From the NCBI RefSeq assembly GCF_025699125.1, contig NZ_JAILWC010000002.1:186001-250000 (forward strand): a stretch of DNA of 64,000 nt. Direction: 5' to 3'. Position numbers and translations under genes: made by a program. The notes beneath the pieces were generated by a model, which worked only from the letters and a program-made list of their open reading frames with translations, had not been told where the DNA came from and did no database searches. Shown here piece after piece: positions 7,973 to 16,906 of this stretch (the first letter of the stretch is position 1; each line of letters begins with the position of its first letter). Source of the stretch: Nitrosopumilus sp. (GTDB lineage Archaea; Thermoproteota; Nitrososphaeria; Nitrososphaerales; Nitrosopumilaceae).

Positions 7973-10069
7973 TCAGAGTCCTATTCGGACATCAAGAATA
8001 CGACAACCCTTTCCTTTTTCCATGACTAAAACGGGATTCATGTCTAATTCTTTGATCTCTTTAAAGTCAGAAACGAGTTGAGATAATCTCTGAATGCATT
8101 CAGAAAGCTTTGCAATATCAGATGGTTTTTCACCTCTAACACCTTGCAGAAGTTTTTGAGTCTTAATTGATGCTATCATATCATCTGCTTCTAAATCAGT
8201 AACTGGTGCAAGTTTGAATGTAACATCTTTTAGAACTTCAACATAGATTCCTCCCATTCCAAGCATAAGTACTGGACCAAAGCCAGGTTCTAGTTTTGAG
8301 CCTATGATTAGTTCTTTGCCGCCTTTTACCATCTCTACTATCAAAACACCTTTGATCTCGGCATTCTTGTTGTATTTTTTAGCATTTTTGATAATTGTTT
8401 TGAATGCATCTTTAATTTCTTCATCATTTGTGAGATTTACCTTAACACCACCAGCATCAGACTTGTGAATGATCTGTGGTGATGCAATTTTCATAACAAC
8501 AGGATATCCAATCTTCTTTGCAATCCTTACTGCTTCTGTTTCATTTTTAGCTAATGCACTTTGAGGTAAAGGCAAACCATATGCTTTGAGAACTTCTTGT
8601 CCTTCTTCTTCTAGAAGATTGGGTCTCTTTTCTTTTTTTACCTTGTCAAAGATCTTTTTTGCTTTATCTTTGTTTACTTTGAATTTAGTAATTTTTCCAT
8701 TTGGAGACTTAATCCAATTAGAAAACCTAATCATTGCAGAAAGTGTTCTTATTGCACCTTCTGCATATGTGTAATATGGAACATTGCCCTCAGCTAGAAT
8801 TTCTTTATTAGTAATTCCTTCATCCAGTCCCATTAAACTTGCAAGCATTGTTTTTTTGTATTTCTTTGACATTTCAACAATGACTTCAGCAAGCTTGTCA
8901 TAGTTGAGAGTACCGGAAGGAGTACACATTGAGATAACAGAACCAACTTTTGGGTGTTTTAGTACACGATCCAAAACATTACGGAATCGATTAAAATCTG
9001 CATCTCCAACAATGTCAACAGGGTTTCTTGAGCTTCCCCAAGGCGGAATTACCTCATCAATTTTTTTTCTAACACTAGTAATATCTGCCATCTTAATTTT
9101 CATTTTAGAACATGCATCAGTTGAAATTATTGCAGGACCACCTGCATTTGATACTATGACAAGATCACCTCTTGCTGGTAGAGGTTGTTTAGAAAACGCA
9201 GTGGCATAATCAAAGAGTTCTTCCATAGTATCAACTCTGAGAGCACCAGACTGTTTTAGTAAAGCATCATAGATCTCATCTGAACCCATCAAGGCTCCAG
9301 TATGAGACATTGCAGCCTTTGCACCTTCTGGACTACGTCCAGATTTGAGCACAAGTACTGGTTTTTTGAGTTTTTTAGTGATATTTTTACAAACTTTAAG
9401 GAATTCCTGACCATCGCCCATATCTTCAAGATACATAACTATGACTTCGGTTTGTTTGTGGTTTGCGAGAATTTTTAGAACATCAACTTCACTCATTGCA
9501 GCTTTATTTCCAAGACTTACAACGGCTGAAAAACCAATGCCCTGAGCACTAGCATCTTCAACCAGTGCGGCACATATTGCTCCACTTTGAGATACAAGTG
9601 CAATTTTTCCAGACTTTGGTGTAACTTTAAGAAATGTAGAATTCATCATTGTCTTTGGATCAAGATTCATTACGCCAAGACAGTTAGGTCCAATGACATG
9701 AATATTGTATTTTTTAGCAATATCTTTTAGTTCCTGTTCTCGTTTTGCCCCTTCTTCATCGACTTCTTTGAAACCTGCAGTGATGATAATTACTCCTTTG
9801 ATTTTCTTTTTACCACATTCTTCTAACACCGGTGCTACCAGTGTATTTTTAATTACAATTACTGCAAGATCAATTGGTTTAGGAACATCTAAGACACTTT
9901 TGTATGCTTTTTTGTAAAATACTGTTTCTCTTGTCGGACTAATTGGATAAACTGAACCTTTGAAACCATTCATAATATTAGATGTGATTGTAGCACCTAC
10001 ACTTCCTCTTTTGTCAGATGCCCCTATGACAGCAATTGATTTTGGCGATAAAATTACAGATTCTGCCAT
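7973..10069 (-). CDS. ADP-forming acyl-CoA synthetase, likely 4-hydroxybutyrate--CoA ligase
   Basis: A 698-residue fused alpha-beta NDP-forming acyl-CoA synthetase. It begins with a CoA-binding Rossmann domain (IAVIGASDKRGSVG near residue 12). Two ligase-CoA domains follow, containing the phosphohistidine loop in AMSHTGALMG. The C-terminus is an ATP-grasp domain (GYPVVMKIASPQIIHKSDAGG). In thaumarchaea, enzymes of this type activate 4-hydroxybutyrate or 3-hydroxypropionate with ATP to ADP plus phosphate, a lower-cost variant of the crenarchaeal cycle. The neighbouring 4-hydroxybutyryl-CoA dehydratase favours 4-hydroxybutyrate; substrate choice cannot be read from the sequence alone. Confidence 0.9.
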   Translation of the reverse strand: MAESVILSPKSIAVIGASDKRGSVGATITSNIMNGFKGSVYPISPTRETVFYKKAYKSVLDVPKPIDLAVIVIKNTLVAPVLEECGKKKIKGVIIITAGFKEVDEEGAKREQELKDIAKKYNIHVIGPNCLGVMNLDPKTMMNSTFLKVTPKSGKIALVSQSGAICAALVEDASAQGIGFSAVVSLGNKAAMSEVDVLKILANHKQTEVIVMYLEDMGDGQEFLKVCKNITKKLKKPVLVLKSGRSPEGAKAAMSHTGALMGSDEIYDALLKQSGALRVDTMEELFDYATAFSKQPLPARGDLVIVSNAGGPAIISTDACSKMKIKMADITSVRKKIDEVIPPWGSSRNPVDIVGDADFNRFRNVLDRVLKHPKVGSVISMCTPSGTLNYDKLAEVIVEMSKKYKKTMLASLMGLDEGITNKEILAEGNVPYYTYAEGAIRTLSAMIRFSNWIKSPNGKITKFKVNKDKAKKIFDKVKKEKRPNLLEEEGQEVLKAYGLPLPQSALAKNETEAVRIAKKIGYPVVMKIASPQIIHKSDAGGVKVNLTNDEEIKDAFKTIIKNAKKYNKNAEIKGVLIVEMVKGGKELIIGSKLEPGFGPVLMLGMGGIYVEVLKDVTFKLAPVTDLEADDMIASIKTQKLLQGVRGEKPSDIAKLSECIQRLSQLVSDFKEIKELDMNPVLVMEKGKGCRILDVRIGL

Positions 10070-10134
10070 GATTAATTGAGTCTAAGGATTTTCCATAATA
10101 AAGTTATTCATGGATATTGCTGATCTCTATGTTT

Positions 10135-10491
10135 TTAGCTTCCCAACATCTTTCCAGCTAGATTCTCTTTTCGTGGAACCCATTGAATTGAAAGATTAGA
10201 GAATTTTCCCATGATACTCCAAGCTTCACGTGCAAGATCCCGTAGTTGTTCGTTATTTATTGCAAATTCATGGTTTAATTGATTAACAGTATTTTTAGAA
10301 TCACTAAAAATCTTAATTTCTTCATTAGAATCTACAAATTTGTTTAGTGCAGATATTATTGCCATATATTCAGCCTGATTGTTTGTAATTTCTGGTTTTT
10401 TTTCATAAAATGATTCTCCAGTTTCTTTAACAAAAAATCCAAAGCCACCGTTTGGACCTCCAGATCCATCTACATAAACACTAATTCCCAT
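10135..10491 (-). CDS. RNase HI-like protein lacking the last catalytic Asp
   Basis: 118 residues with an RNase H fold. It opens with SVYVDGSGG (D8), then NNQAEYMAI (E41) and IFSDSKNTV (D64), three of the four metal-binding carboxylates. The final region WVPRKENLAGKML has Gly where the family has its fourth carboxylate (A-D in the usual NxxAD-LA pattern), and the protein ends there. It may have reduced activity or bind rather than cut RNA-DNA hybrids. The start overlaps the end of the upstream membrane-protein gene by 11 bp. Confidence 0.7.
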   Translation of the reverse strand: MGISVYVDGSGGPNGGFGFFVKETGESFYEKKPEITNNQAEYMAIISALNKFVDSNEEIKIFSDSKNTVNQLNHEFAINNEQLRDLAREAWSIMGKFSNLSIQWVPRKENLAGKMLGS

Positions 10492-10924
10492 CTTTGTACA
10501 ACCTCGTTATCTTCACACTTAGATTAACTACTAACATGTAAATTATTGTTGATATTCCTTGGGATGTAAATGAGGCCAAGTAAGGATCATAGTTAATCAT
10601 CAGAAAATAATATTGCAAAACCCATCTAACAACAGTATAAACAACTTCTGCAATTCCAAGTGATGTCACTAGTTTTTTGAGATCATGTTTTAATTTTACA
10701 GTATCAGTCCTGCCAGACGCTAAACGATATTTTTTTCGATTATCAAAATAAAATAACACACTAAAAACTGAGAAATAAATAACATAATCTGCAATTGTGG
10801 TAAAGGTTGTGTTAAGATAAGCAGTTTGTTCAGACAAAATTTGTGCAATTATTGCAGAAATTATGATTGATGCTGCAAACGCAATTAGAATATTTTTGTT
10901 AAGCTTGAGATATTCGTGTAACAC
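10481..10924 (-). CDS. Four-helix membrane protein, unknown
   Basis: 147 residues with about four hydrophobic segments (about 10-28, 42-60, 82-105 and 115-135) and basic loops (DNRKKYRLASGR). No family is recognised. It is the second of three genes (10956, 10481, 10135) reading the same way with small gaps or overlaps, which suggests an operon headed by the HTH gene at 11567. Confidence 0.6.
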   Translation of the reverse strand: MLHEYLKLNKNILIAFAASIIISAIIAQILSEQTAYLNTTFTTIADYVIYFSVFSVLFYFDNRKKYRLASGRTDTVKLKHDLKKLVTSLGIAEVVYTVVRWVLQYYFLMINYDPYLASFTSQGISTIIYMLVVNLSVKITRLYKDGN

Positions 10925-10955
10925 GTTTTTTGGATTTTGCTTGTTACAATTAAAC

Positions 10956-11240
10956 TCAATCTAAAGTAATCTTGAGAAATATCAATAATCCTGCAAGTTC
11001 TGCAATTCCCACTCCTAACATGTATGGAAATATCTCATGAGAGAAAATTTCTTCCATCGAAAAATAAGCCAAAGAACCAATTACATTATGTAAAAATAAC
11101 ATTCCTGCAACTACAATCATTCCTAAAGGAAGTTGTGCACGTGTCTTACTATACATATTTCCAAATATTGCAATTAAAATTCCCAATATCCCCATATTTG
11201 CAATTGAAACAATAGATAAGATCAGAGAAGTTGTTTCCAT
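10956..11240 (-). CDS. Small three-helix membrane protein
   Basis: 94 residues, almost entirely hydrophobic, with about three membrane segments (about 5-27, 37-58 and 70-90) joined by short loops. It directly follows the HTH regulator at 11265-11567 with a 24-bp gap. A small integral membrane protein paired with a winged-helix regulator is a recurring archaeal arrangement (regulator plus membrane sensor or effector), but the specific function is unknown. Confidence 0.6.
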   Translation of the reverse strand: METTSLILSIVSIANMGILGILIAIFGNMYSKTRAQLPLGMIVVAGMLFLHNVIGSLAYFSMEEIFSHEIFPYMLGVGIAELAGLLIFLKITLD

Positions 11241-11264
11241 TTAGACAAAAACACCTCTGAGCTT

Positions 11265-11567
11265 TTATTTACTTTTGTCCAATTTTGCTTCAATTTCTTC
11301 AAATGTTTCCATGTTTACTTCAAGAAAATTAGAGATAAAGTATGCAACTCCATATTTCTCTCCAACTTTACTAATCATATTATTTTTTTCAAGAACCTTA
11401 ATGTGATGCTGTATTGCTTTATAATCCAAATTCATCTCTTTTGCCAGTTGATTTGTATTGAATGGTTTTTCTTTTAATTTTGAAATAATTTTTAATCTAT
11501 TTAATCCCCCACGTGAACCTGCAAAAACAAACCAAAGCAGTCTTTTTGCATCAGGATCATTTGCCAT
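11265..11567 (-). CDS. ArsR-like winged helix-turn-helix regulator
   Basis: A 100-residue winged HTH. The fold is visible as an N-terminal helix (RLLWFVFAGSRGG), then NRLKIISKLKEKPFNTNQLAKEMNL. The recognition helix lies in DYKAIQHHIKVLEKNNMI, followed by a wing and a short acidic tail. It probably heads an operon with the two small membrane proteins downstream and may respond to the membrane state or a small ligand. No metal-binding Cys is present, so it is not a classical metal sensor. Confidence 0.75.
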   Translation of the reverse strand: MANDPDAKRLLWFVFAGSRGGLNRLKIISKLKEKPFNTNQLAKEMNLDYKAIQHHIKVLEKNNMISKVGEKYGVAYFISNFLEVNMETFEEIEAKLDKSK

Positions 11568-11658
11568 AACTTGTGAATTTCTTCTTGGTTACTACTAAAA
11601 GGTATTTTGAGATTAAATCAAAATAGAAACTATAAAAAACATAATCAAGCAAATTTCA

Positions 11659-12549
11659 GTGAGAGACATGATGTTAAACTATGATGCACCGTTATACAGG
11701 CCCCCATCAGAAGCTAGATCACTAATTTTTCAAGTAACGTTAGGCTGTTCATTTAACGAATGTTCTTTTTGTGATATGTATAGATCAAAAGAGTATTCTG
11801 AAAGACCATGGGATGATGTCAAAGCCGAAATTGACATGATGGCAAAATATCTTCCAGATACTAGACGGGTATTTCTTGCAGATGGTGATGCACTAAATCT
11901 TGATTCTGAATACATGATAAAAATTGTAAAATACATTAGAGAGAAATTTGCAAACATTGAAAGAATTTCTTGTTATGCAATGCCAATGAACATTCTAAAG
12001 AAAACATCAGAGGAACTAAAGAAAATGAATGAAGCTGGGTTAGATATGTTCTACTTGGGGATTGAAAGTGGATCAGATATTGTTTTAAAAAAAGTAACAA
12101 AGGGGGCTGTTGCAAAAACAATCATCAAGTCTGTTAACAAAGCAAAAGAAGCAGGATATGTAATGTCATGCATGGTAATTTTGGGGTTAGGAGGAAAAAA
12201 ATACTCAAAAGAACACATCAAAGGAACTGCAGAAGTAATTAGTGCATGCTCACCCAATTATGTAGGCGCACTTACACTTTATTTAGAAAATGGAATAAAA
12301 CAAGAATTTCTTGACAAGTATAATGGAGAATTTACAAGAATTAATGATGATGAATCGTTAGATGAGCTTCATGACTTGATCAGTCAGATAGAAACAAAAG
12401 ATGAAATTATTTTCAGAGCAAATCATGGTTCAAATGCATATACAGTCAAAGGTACTTTTCCCCAAGACAAACAAAAAATGATGGATAATGTAGAATGGAT
12501 GAAGCAACATCCAGAAATTATGCGTCCACAAGGTTTACGTGGATTCTAA
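11659..12549 (+). CDS. Radical SAM protein (CX4CX2C type)
   Basis: A 296-residue radical SAM enzyme. The cluster motif near residue 30 is CSFNECSFC, a CX4CX2C spacing rather than the usual CX3CX2C. SAM-binding features follow: the FLADGDAL strand, YAMPMNIL, LGIESGSD and SCMVILGLGG. It resembles the BchE/Elp3-like group of uncharacterised proteins. The substrate is unknown. The stop overlaps the 3' end of the convergent exported-protein gene at 12546. Confidence 0.8.
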   Translation: MRDMMLNYDAPLYRPPSEARSLIFQVTLGCSFNECSFCDMYRSKEYSERPWDDVKAEIDMMAKYLPDTRRVFLADGDALNLDSEYMIKIVKYIREKFANIERISCYAMPMNILKKTSEELKKMNEAGLDMFYLGIESGSDIVLKKVTKGAVAKTIIKSVNKAKEAGYVMSCMVILGLGGKKYSKEHIKGTAEVISACSPNYVGALTLYLENGIKQEFLDKYNGEFTRINDDESLDELHDLISQIETKDEIIFRANHGSNAYTVKGTFPQDKQKMMDNVEWMKQHPEIMRPQGLRGF

Positions 12550-12998
12550 ATTAGATTCTCTTGATTAAGATAAACAACTTTGAATATCTTTACGGAATAA
12601 TCTCCTTCAAATATTTTAGTTGTATGGCCTTTATCAGAATTTAGAACTCTGAATTTGTATTCATAATTACCATCATCTCCAATATCAGTCTGTGCAAAAT
12701 GAACTGCATGATTATTCTTGAAGATTTGAATTATTACAGGATAGCCTTCAACATGATTTGCAACTTTCCCTTCAACAAATCCCCAAGGCAGTTTATTTGC
12801 TTGAGGAGCATGAAAGAATATGGTTGATTTTTCAAGTCCTATCATTGAATTAATTGGAATTATTTCAGTTTGTGGTTCATGTGTATGATTATTTATCATG
12901 ATTTGACCAGAATGCGGATGAGCAAAAGCTGAATCTGCTGAAAATGATAAAAGAATACTCAAAGTCAAAATGCTTGAAAAAATAACAAACTTGTTCAT
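12546..12998 (-). CDS. Exported His-containing protein, unknown
   Basis: 150 residues with a strong signal peptide (about 1-26, ending SADSAFA). The mature N-terminus is His-rich (HPHSGQIMINNHTHE). The remainder looks all-beta (about 60-150, an Ig-like or carboxypeptidase-regulatory type fold). The His cluster could bind Cu or another metal, which is speculative. It is convergent with the radical SAM gene, overlapping by 4 bp. Confidence 0.6.
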   Translation of the reverse strand: MNKFVIFSSILTLSILLSFSADSAFAHPHSGQIMINNHTHEPQTEIIPINSMIGLEKSTIFFHAPQANKLPWGFVEGKVANHVEGYPVIIQIFKNNHAVHFAQTDIGDDGNYEYKFRVLNSDKGHTTKIFEGDYSVKIFKVVYLNQENLI

Positions 12999-13036
12999 AG
13001 CAAATCTACCATTAAAGTGATTTAAGAATTTTTAGA

Positions 13037-13288
13037 TTAAAGGTTTTCAATGATAGATTTTAGATGTTCTGGAAGTTCTGGAAGTTCAGTGTGACTCTCA
13101 TTGTTTTGGAGATTTTCAGGACCTATTCTTCTAACTCGTTGGGTTCCAATAAGAGTGTCAATATTTCTTTGAATGTCTTTTTCAGGTAGAGTGTTCTTTA
13201 GTTTTTCAAGTACGATTTCCTCATTTTCAAATTTTTTAATTGCATATTGTACAAGAATGGTTTTTTCTTCTGAAGAGAATTCAGTCAT
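13037..13288 (-). CDS. Small acidic helical protein, unknown
   Basis: 83 residues, rich in Glu and Lys, predicted helical, no Cys. A motif EEKTILVQYAIKKFENEEIVLEKL sits in the first half. No family is recognised. It stands alone, divergent from the membrane protein at 13349 with a 60-bp gap holding both promoters. Confidence 0.5.
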   Translation of the reverse strand: MTEFSSEEKTILVQYAIKKFENEEIVLEKLKNTLPEKDIQRNIDTLIGTQRVRRIGPENLQNNESHTELPELPEHLKSIIENL

Positions 13289-13348
13289 ATTTTTGCCATG
13301 TGTATTATGGCTAAGAATCTTTGGTTGGTAAAAGATAGTTAAAATACA

Positions 13349-13861
13349 ATGGGCTGTAAATTAACCTACTTGGTAAGTAAGTTACAACTAATTTCAAATG
13401 TGCTCACTTTGAAACGATATGCTGCAATTGCAATAATTAGTGGCACAGGATTAGGAATAATCTATTATTTTTTGACAATGTCAATGTTACCATCTCATCT
13501 GAACATTACAATGGAGATAATGCCATCTTATATCATAACATCAGTTGGACTAACCATTACAATTTCTGCTTTGGCTGGAATTAATTTTGCAATGATGGCA
13601 TTTAAGATGAAAAGAATGAAGATGATGAATTCGGTAAAAAGCAATTCTTCATCGATTTTAGGCGGAGTGTTTGCAGCATTTACACCTGGATGTCCTGCAT
13701 GTACTGCGCCACTGGCAGTTATTTTAGGGGCAATAGGAGGATTATCACTATTTCCAATGCAAGGATTAGAATTGAAATTTGTTTCAGTAGGAGTTTTAAT
13801 TTTCTCTATCTTTTGGATTTCAAGAGGACTTCAAAGTAAAAGTTGTTGCAAGATAGGATGA
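13349..13861 (+). CDS. Membrane protein with CPAC motif
   Basis: 170 residues with about four membrane segments (about 24-45, 60-82, 106-135 and 145-163). A conserved-looking FTPGCPACTAPLAVILG segment (near residues 110-126) puts a CxxC pair within a membrane helix, and the C-terminus ends in CC. The pattern resembles archaeal membrane proteins implicated in thiol chemistry or metal handling, but I cannot name the function. A 49-codon ORF is coupled to its stop by an ATGA overlap. Confidence 0.6.
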   Translation: MGCKLTYLVSKLQLISNVLTLKRYAAIAIISGTGLGIIYYFLTMSMLPSHLNITMEIMPSYIITSVGLTITISALAGINFAMMAFKMKRMKMMNSVKSNSSSILGGVFAAFTPGCPACTAPLAVILGAIGGLSLFPMQGLELKFVSVGVLIFSIFWISRGLQSKSCCKIG

Positions 13862-14007
13862 ATGAAAATAGTTATTTTGCATCATTGAAGAACAAAGAAT
13901 TTTTGATTCTAGAAAAATTGTGTGATGAATCAATATCTCCTACTGAAAAGGAGAAAATGGAAAAAGAGCTTAGACATGTTCGCTTAGAGATTAAGAAATT
14001 AGAATGA
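13858..14007 (+). CDS. Micro-ORF coupled to the CPAC membrane protein
   Basis: A 49-residue charged helical peptide ending in KEKMEKELRHVRLEIKKLE with a single Cys. Its ATG overlaps the TGA of the upstream gene in an ATGA arrangement, a strong sign of translational coupling. It resembles a short coiled-coil partner. No family is recognised. Confidence 0.55.
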   Translation: MNENSYFASLKNKEFLILEKLCDESISPTEKEKMEKELRHVRLEIKKLE

Positions 14008-14082
14008 ATGTTTTTGAAAAATACTTGTCAGACCAATTATTCTAAAGAGTTTAGTTAAATATGGACAAACTCTAAGACGTGC

Positions 14083-14511
14083 ATGAAAAAATCACTCTAC
14101 ATGAATATTTTAGTTCCTCTTGATGGCTCAAAGTATTCGGAAAAAGCCCTTATCCATGCATGTGAGATGGCAAAGAATTACCAATCTCGTTTGACACTTG
14201 TGTATGTTGTTGAGAAATCAATTCCAATTAATCTTTTAGATAGAAAAGAATATCTTGAAATTCTAAGAAAGTTTGGAAATAAAGTTTTGACTAAAGGAAA
14301 AGAAACAGCTACTAAACGTGGTGTTGATTCAAAAATTATTATGAAAGAAGGTAATGTCTCATCTGAGATCATAAAACTTGCAAAAAAAGAACAGTGTAAT
14401 ATTATAATTGTTGGAAGTAAAGGACTGGGTTCAGCAGCAAGATTATTTCTTGGGAGTGTTTCAAACAAACTTGCAAATAATTCTCCTTGCTCTATCCTAA
14501 TTGTGAAATAG
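14083..14511 (+). CDS. Universal stress protein (UspA family)
   Basis: 142 residues with the Usp alpha/beta fold: N-terminal NILVPLDGSKYSEKAL, and the ATP-binding G-2x-G-9x-G(S) signature in VGSKGLGSAARLFLGSVSN. The start at Met7 (MNILVPLDG, 14101) is equally good and matches the usual family length. It is convergent with the second UspA at 14527. Usp proteins respond to stress or bind ATP; the specific role is unknown. Confidence 0.9.
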   Translation: MKKSLYMNILVPLDGSKYSEKALIHACEMAKNYQSRLTLVYVVEKSIPINLLDRKEYLEILRKFGNKVLTKGKETATKRGVDSKIIMKEGNVSSEIIKLAKKEQCNIIIVGSKGLGSAARLFLGSVSNKLANNSPCSILIVK

Positions 14512-14526
14512 GTATTTTTTAAAAAA

Positions 14527-14952
14527 TTATTTTACTATCATTACAGGCACAGACGATTTGTGAACAACGTAGTTTGACACACTGCCGAAAAATTTTTCCT
14601 TGATACCACTCATCCCCCTTGTTCCGAGGATTATAATGTCAAAATTCAAGGATTCGGCAAATTTGGTGATTTTAGAACCAGGATCGCCAAAATCTATCTT
14701 TCTCTCAAATAAAATTCCATTTTGGGCACAAAGTATCTTAGCGGATTCCATCATATTGTCTGCAGCTAGCAAAACAGGTTTTTCTGGATAACTCAGATGA
14801 TGATATTTTTTTGGAATATTTGATATTACATTCATTCCTACTAGTTTAGTATCACAATTTCTTGCCAAGGAAATTGCCATTGAGAGTGCTCGTTGGGAAT
14901 TTTGGGACCCATCCAAGGCAACTAAAATTTTCTTGATTTGTTTCTGTATCAT
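14527..14952 (-). CDS. Universal stress protein (UspA family)
   Basis: 141 residues. KKILVALDGSQNSQRAL opens the fold, and LGTRGMSGIKEKFFGSVSN gives the nucleotide-binding Gly motif. Its ATG overlaps the TGA of the Cys-rich micro-ORF at 14949-15071 (ATGA), so the two are probably translated together. It is convergent with the other UspA gene, with only 15 bp between the stops. Confidence 0.9.
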   Translation of the reverse strand: MIQKQIKKILVALDGSQNSQRALSMAISLARNCDTKLVGMNVISNIPKKYHHLSYPEKPVLLAADNMMESAKILCAQNGILFERKIDFGDPGSKITKFAESLNFDIIILGTRGMSGIKEKFFGSVSNYVVHKSSVPVMIVK

Positions 14953-15071
14953 TTATTTTTACCAAATGCTCCCTGATGATCACTTAGGCAACACGAACAT
15001 TGTTTTGTATAGCACTCATCAGTTTTTTCATGTCCACAAGAACCACAGTGACAGAATACATCATCTCGCAT
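14949..15071 (-). CDS. Cys-rich 40-residue protein coupled to UspA
   Basis: A 40-residue ORF, MRDDVFCHCGSCGHEKTDEC and onward, with seven Cys (C7, C9, C12, C20, C25, C27, C28) and two His. This density suggests zinc, copper or iron-sulfur binding. Stop and start overlap with the UspA gene as ATGA. It is absent from a simple long-ORF view but the composition and coupling support it being real. A metallochaperone-like or redox-sensing role is possible. Confidence 0.6.
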   Translation of the reverse strand: MRDDVFCHCGSCGHEKTDECYTKQCSCCLSDHQGAFGKNK

Positions 15072-15161
15072 AATTTCATATTATTTTCTTGATAGTTAAA
15101 CTAATTCCAAGTTATCATTATTGAAAATTAACATATTTTTATGATAATTATTTTACTGAAA

Positions 15162-16232
15162 TCATGTAACAAACTGAAATCGGTCTTCTTTGTAGCCTTT
15201 TTGTAATTTTCCTTCGATAGGAATTTTATTTCCACAAAACTGACAACAGTTGTTTTTATCAAGATACCAACCTCTTATGCTAAACCCATAACGATTTACG
15301 ACTATTTTATTACATTCAGAACAATACGTATGTTCCCACTTGTGTCCGGGAACATTTCCAAGATAGACATATTTCAATCCTTGATCTTTTGCAACTTGGT
15401 AGTGTTTTTCCAAAGTTTCCACAGGTGTGCTAGGATATTCCATCATTTTGTAGTCAGGATGAAATCGCAAAAAGTGAATTGGCATCTCTGGTCCGAACTC
15501 ATCATAGATGAATTTTGAGAGTTTTTTTGCATGCGTTAAATCATCACCAACTTTAGGTACAATTAGATCAGTTATTTCAATGTGGATTTTTGTCTTATCG
15601 CGAATTTCTAACAATGTATCAAAAATCGGTTGAGGATCAGGAACGCCAATGAATTTTCGTGTGAACTCTTTCTCTGCGTTTCCTTTAAAATCAACAGTAA
15701 TTCCATCAAGAAATTCATTCATCATGGATACTGATTCAGGAGTATCATATCCATTTGAGACAAAAACATTGAAGAGTCCCTTTTTTCTTGCAGCAATACC
15801 ACAATCACGTGCAAATTCAATGAATATTGACGGTTCATTGTACGTATATGCAATTCCATGAGCACCATATTTTACAGCAGTATTTGCAACATCTTGAGGA
15901 GTCATATCAATTCCCTCAACTTTGCGTCGTTGACTAATATCAGAATTTTGGCAATATCTGCAGAGCCAATTGCATCCGGTTGTTGCAATAGAGTATACTT
16001 TACTACCAGGAAAATAATGTATCAATGGTTTCTTTTCAATAGGATCAACATGACCTGAAATTACTTTTCCATACGCATATAGATGTAGTTTTCCATTTTC
16101 ATTTCCTCGTATTCCACATAAACCAATTTGTCCCTTTCCAATTTCACAGTATCTAGCACAAGCAGTACACTTTACCTTATCATTTGGAAGTTTTTCATAT
16201 AGTTCAGCTTCTTTTCCGAGTATTGTCGTCAT
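15162..16232 (-). CDS. amrS: AmmeMemoRadiSam system radical SAM enzyme
   Basis: A 356-residue radical SAM protein. An N-terminal Cys-rich segment (CTACARYCEIGKGQIGLCGIRG) precedes the cluster motif CNWLCRYC (CX3CX2C). A C-terminal zinc-ribbon-like region CSEC...CCQFCG follows. This is the layout of the pyruvate-formate-lyase-activating-like AmrS family. It is divergent (33 bp) from the AMMECR1 gene, with MEMO1 next, so the full three-gene system is present here. The substrate of the system remains uncertain. Confidence 0.92.
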   Translation of the reverse strand: MTTILGKEAELYEKLPNDKVKCTACARYCEIGKGQIGLCGIRGNENGKLHLYAYGKVISGHVDPIEKKPLIHYFPGSKVYSIATTGCNWLCRYCQNSDISQRRKVEGIDMTPQDVANTAVKYGAHGIAYTYNEPSIFIEFARDCGIAARKKGLFNVFVSNGYDTPESVSMMNEFLDGITVDFKGNAEKEFTRKFIGVPDPQPIFDTLLEIRDKTKIHIEITDLIVPKVGDDLTHAKKLSKFIYDEFGPEMPIHFLRFHPDYKMMEYPSTPVETLEKHYQVAKDQGLKYVYLGNVPGHKWEHTYCSECNKIVVNRYGFSIRGWYLDKNNCCQFCGNKIPIEGKLQKGYKEDRFQFVT

Positions 16233-16265
16233 GTTTTTTATTGTGTTTTTACATATTTAACAAGT

Positions 16266-16886
16266 ATGAAGAATATCAGAAATTTTACAGATGAGGATGG
16301 AAAAGAATTAGTCAAAACTGCCAGAAAAGCAGTTACTGAATATTTGAAAAACAAATCAAAGATTGCTGATTCGGGTTTTCATTCAAGGTTTAATTTTGAA
16401 TCAGGAGTTTTTGTGACGATTAACAAAAAAGATTCTTTACGAGGCTGTATCGGTTATCCTATTCCAATCAAAAAATTATCTTATGGATTAATTGATGCTG
16501 CAATTTCTGCTGCAACACAAGATCCTCGTTTTACACCAGTAAACATTGATGAATTAGACAATATTGTTTTTGAGGTAACCGTGCTTACTCCTCCCGTTGA
16601 AATCAAAGTAGATGATCCTTTGGAGTACTTATCTATCATCAAAGTAGGAAGAGACGGACTAATAGTAGAGAATTCATACTCTTCGGGTTTACTTTTACCT
16701 CAAGTTCCAACAGAGTACGGTTGGAATGTAGAAGAATTTCTACAACATACGTGTGAAAAAGCTGGTATAAACAAAGACTCATGGAAAGAAAGCTCAACTA
16801 AGATATCCAGATTTGAAGGCGTGATATTCAAAGAAGAGTCACCTAATGGAAAAATAGTTCGAGAATCAACTAACAATTTTTTATAA
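16266..16886 (+). CDS. amrA: AMMECR1-domain protein (AmmeMemoRadiSam system A)
   Basis: A 206-residue AMMECR1 fold with the signature LRGCIGYPIPIKKL and AAISAATQDPRFTPV, followed by LLPQVPTEYGW. Length is normal for the archaeal family. It is co-directional with the MEMO1 gene 20 bp downstream and divergent from the radical SAM gene. The conserved Cys in RGCIG may be catalytic or a substrate-binding thiol; this is family knowledge. Confidence 0.92.
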   Translation: MKNIRNFTDEDGKELVKTARKAVTEYLKNKSKIADSGFHSRFNFESGVFVTINKKDSLRGCIGYPIPIKKLSYGLIDAAISAATQDPRFTPVNIDELDNIVFEVTVLTPPVEIKVDDPLEYLSIIKVGRDGLIVENSYSSGLLLPQVPTEYGWNVEEFLQHTCEKAGINKDSWKESSTKISRFEGVIFKEESPNGKIVRESTNNFL

Positions 16887-16906
16887 AATAAGGTGTAATT
16901 CCTAAC

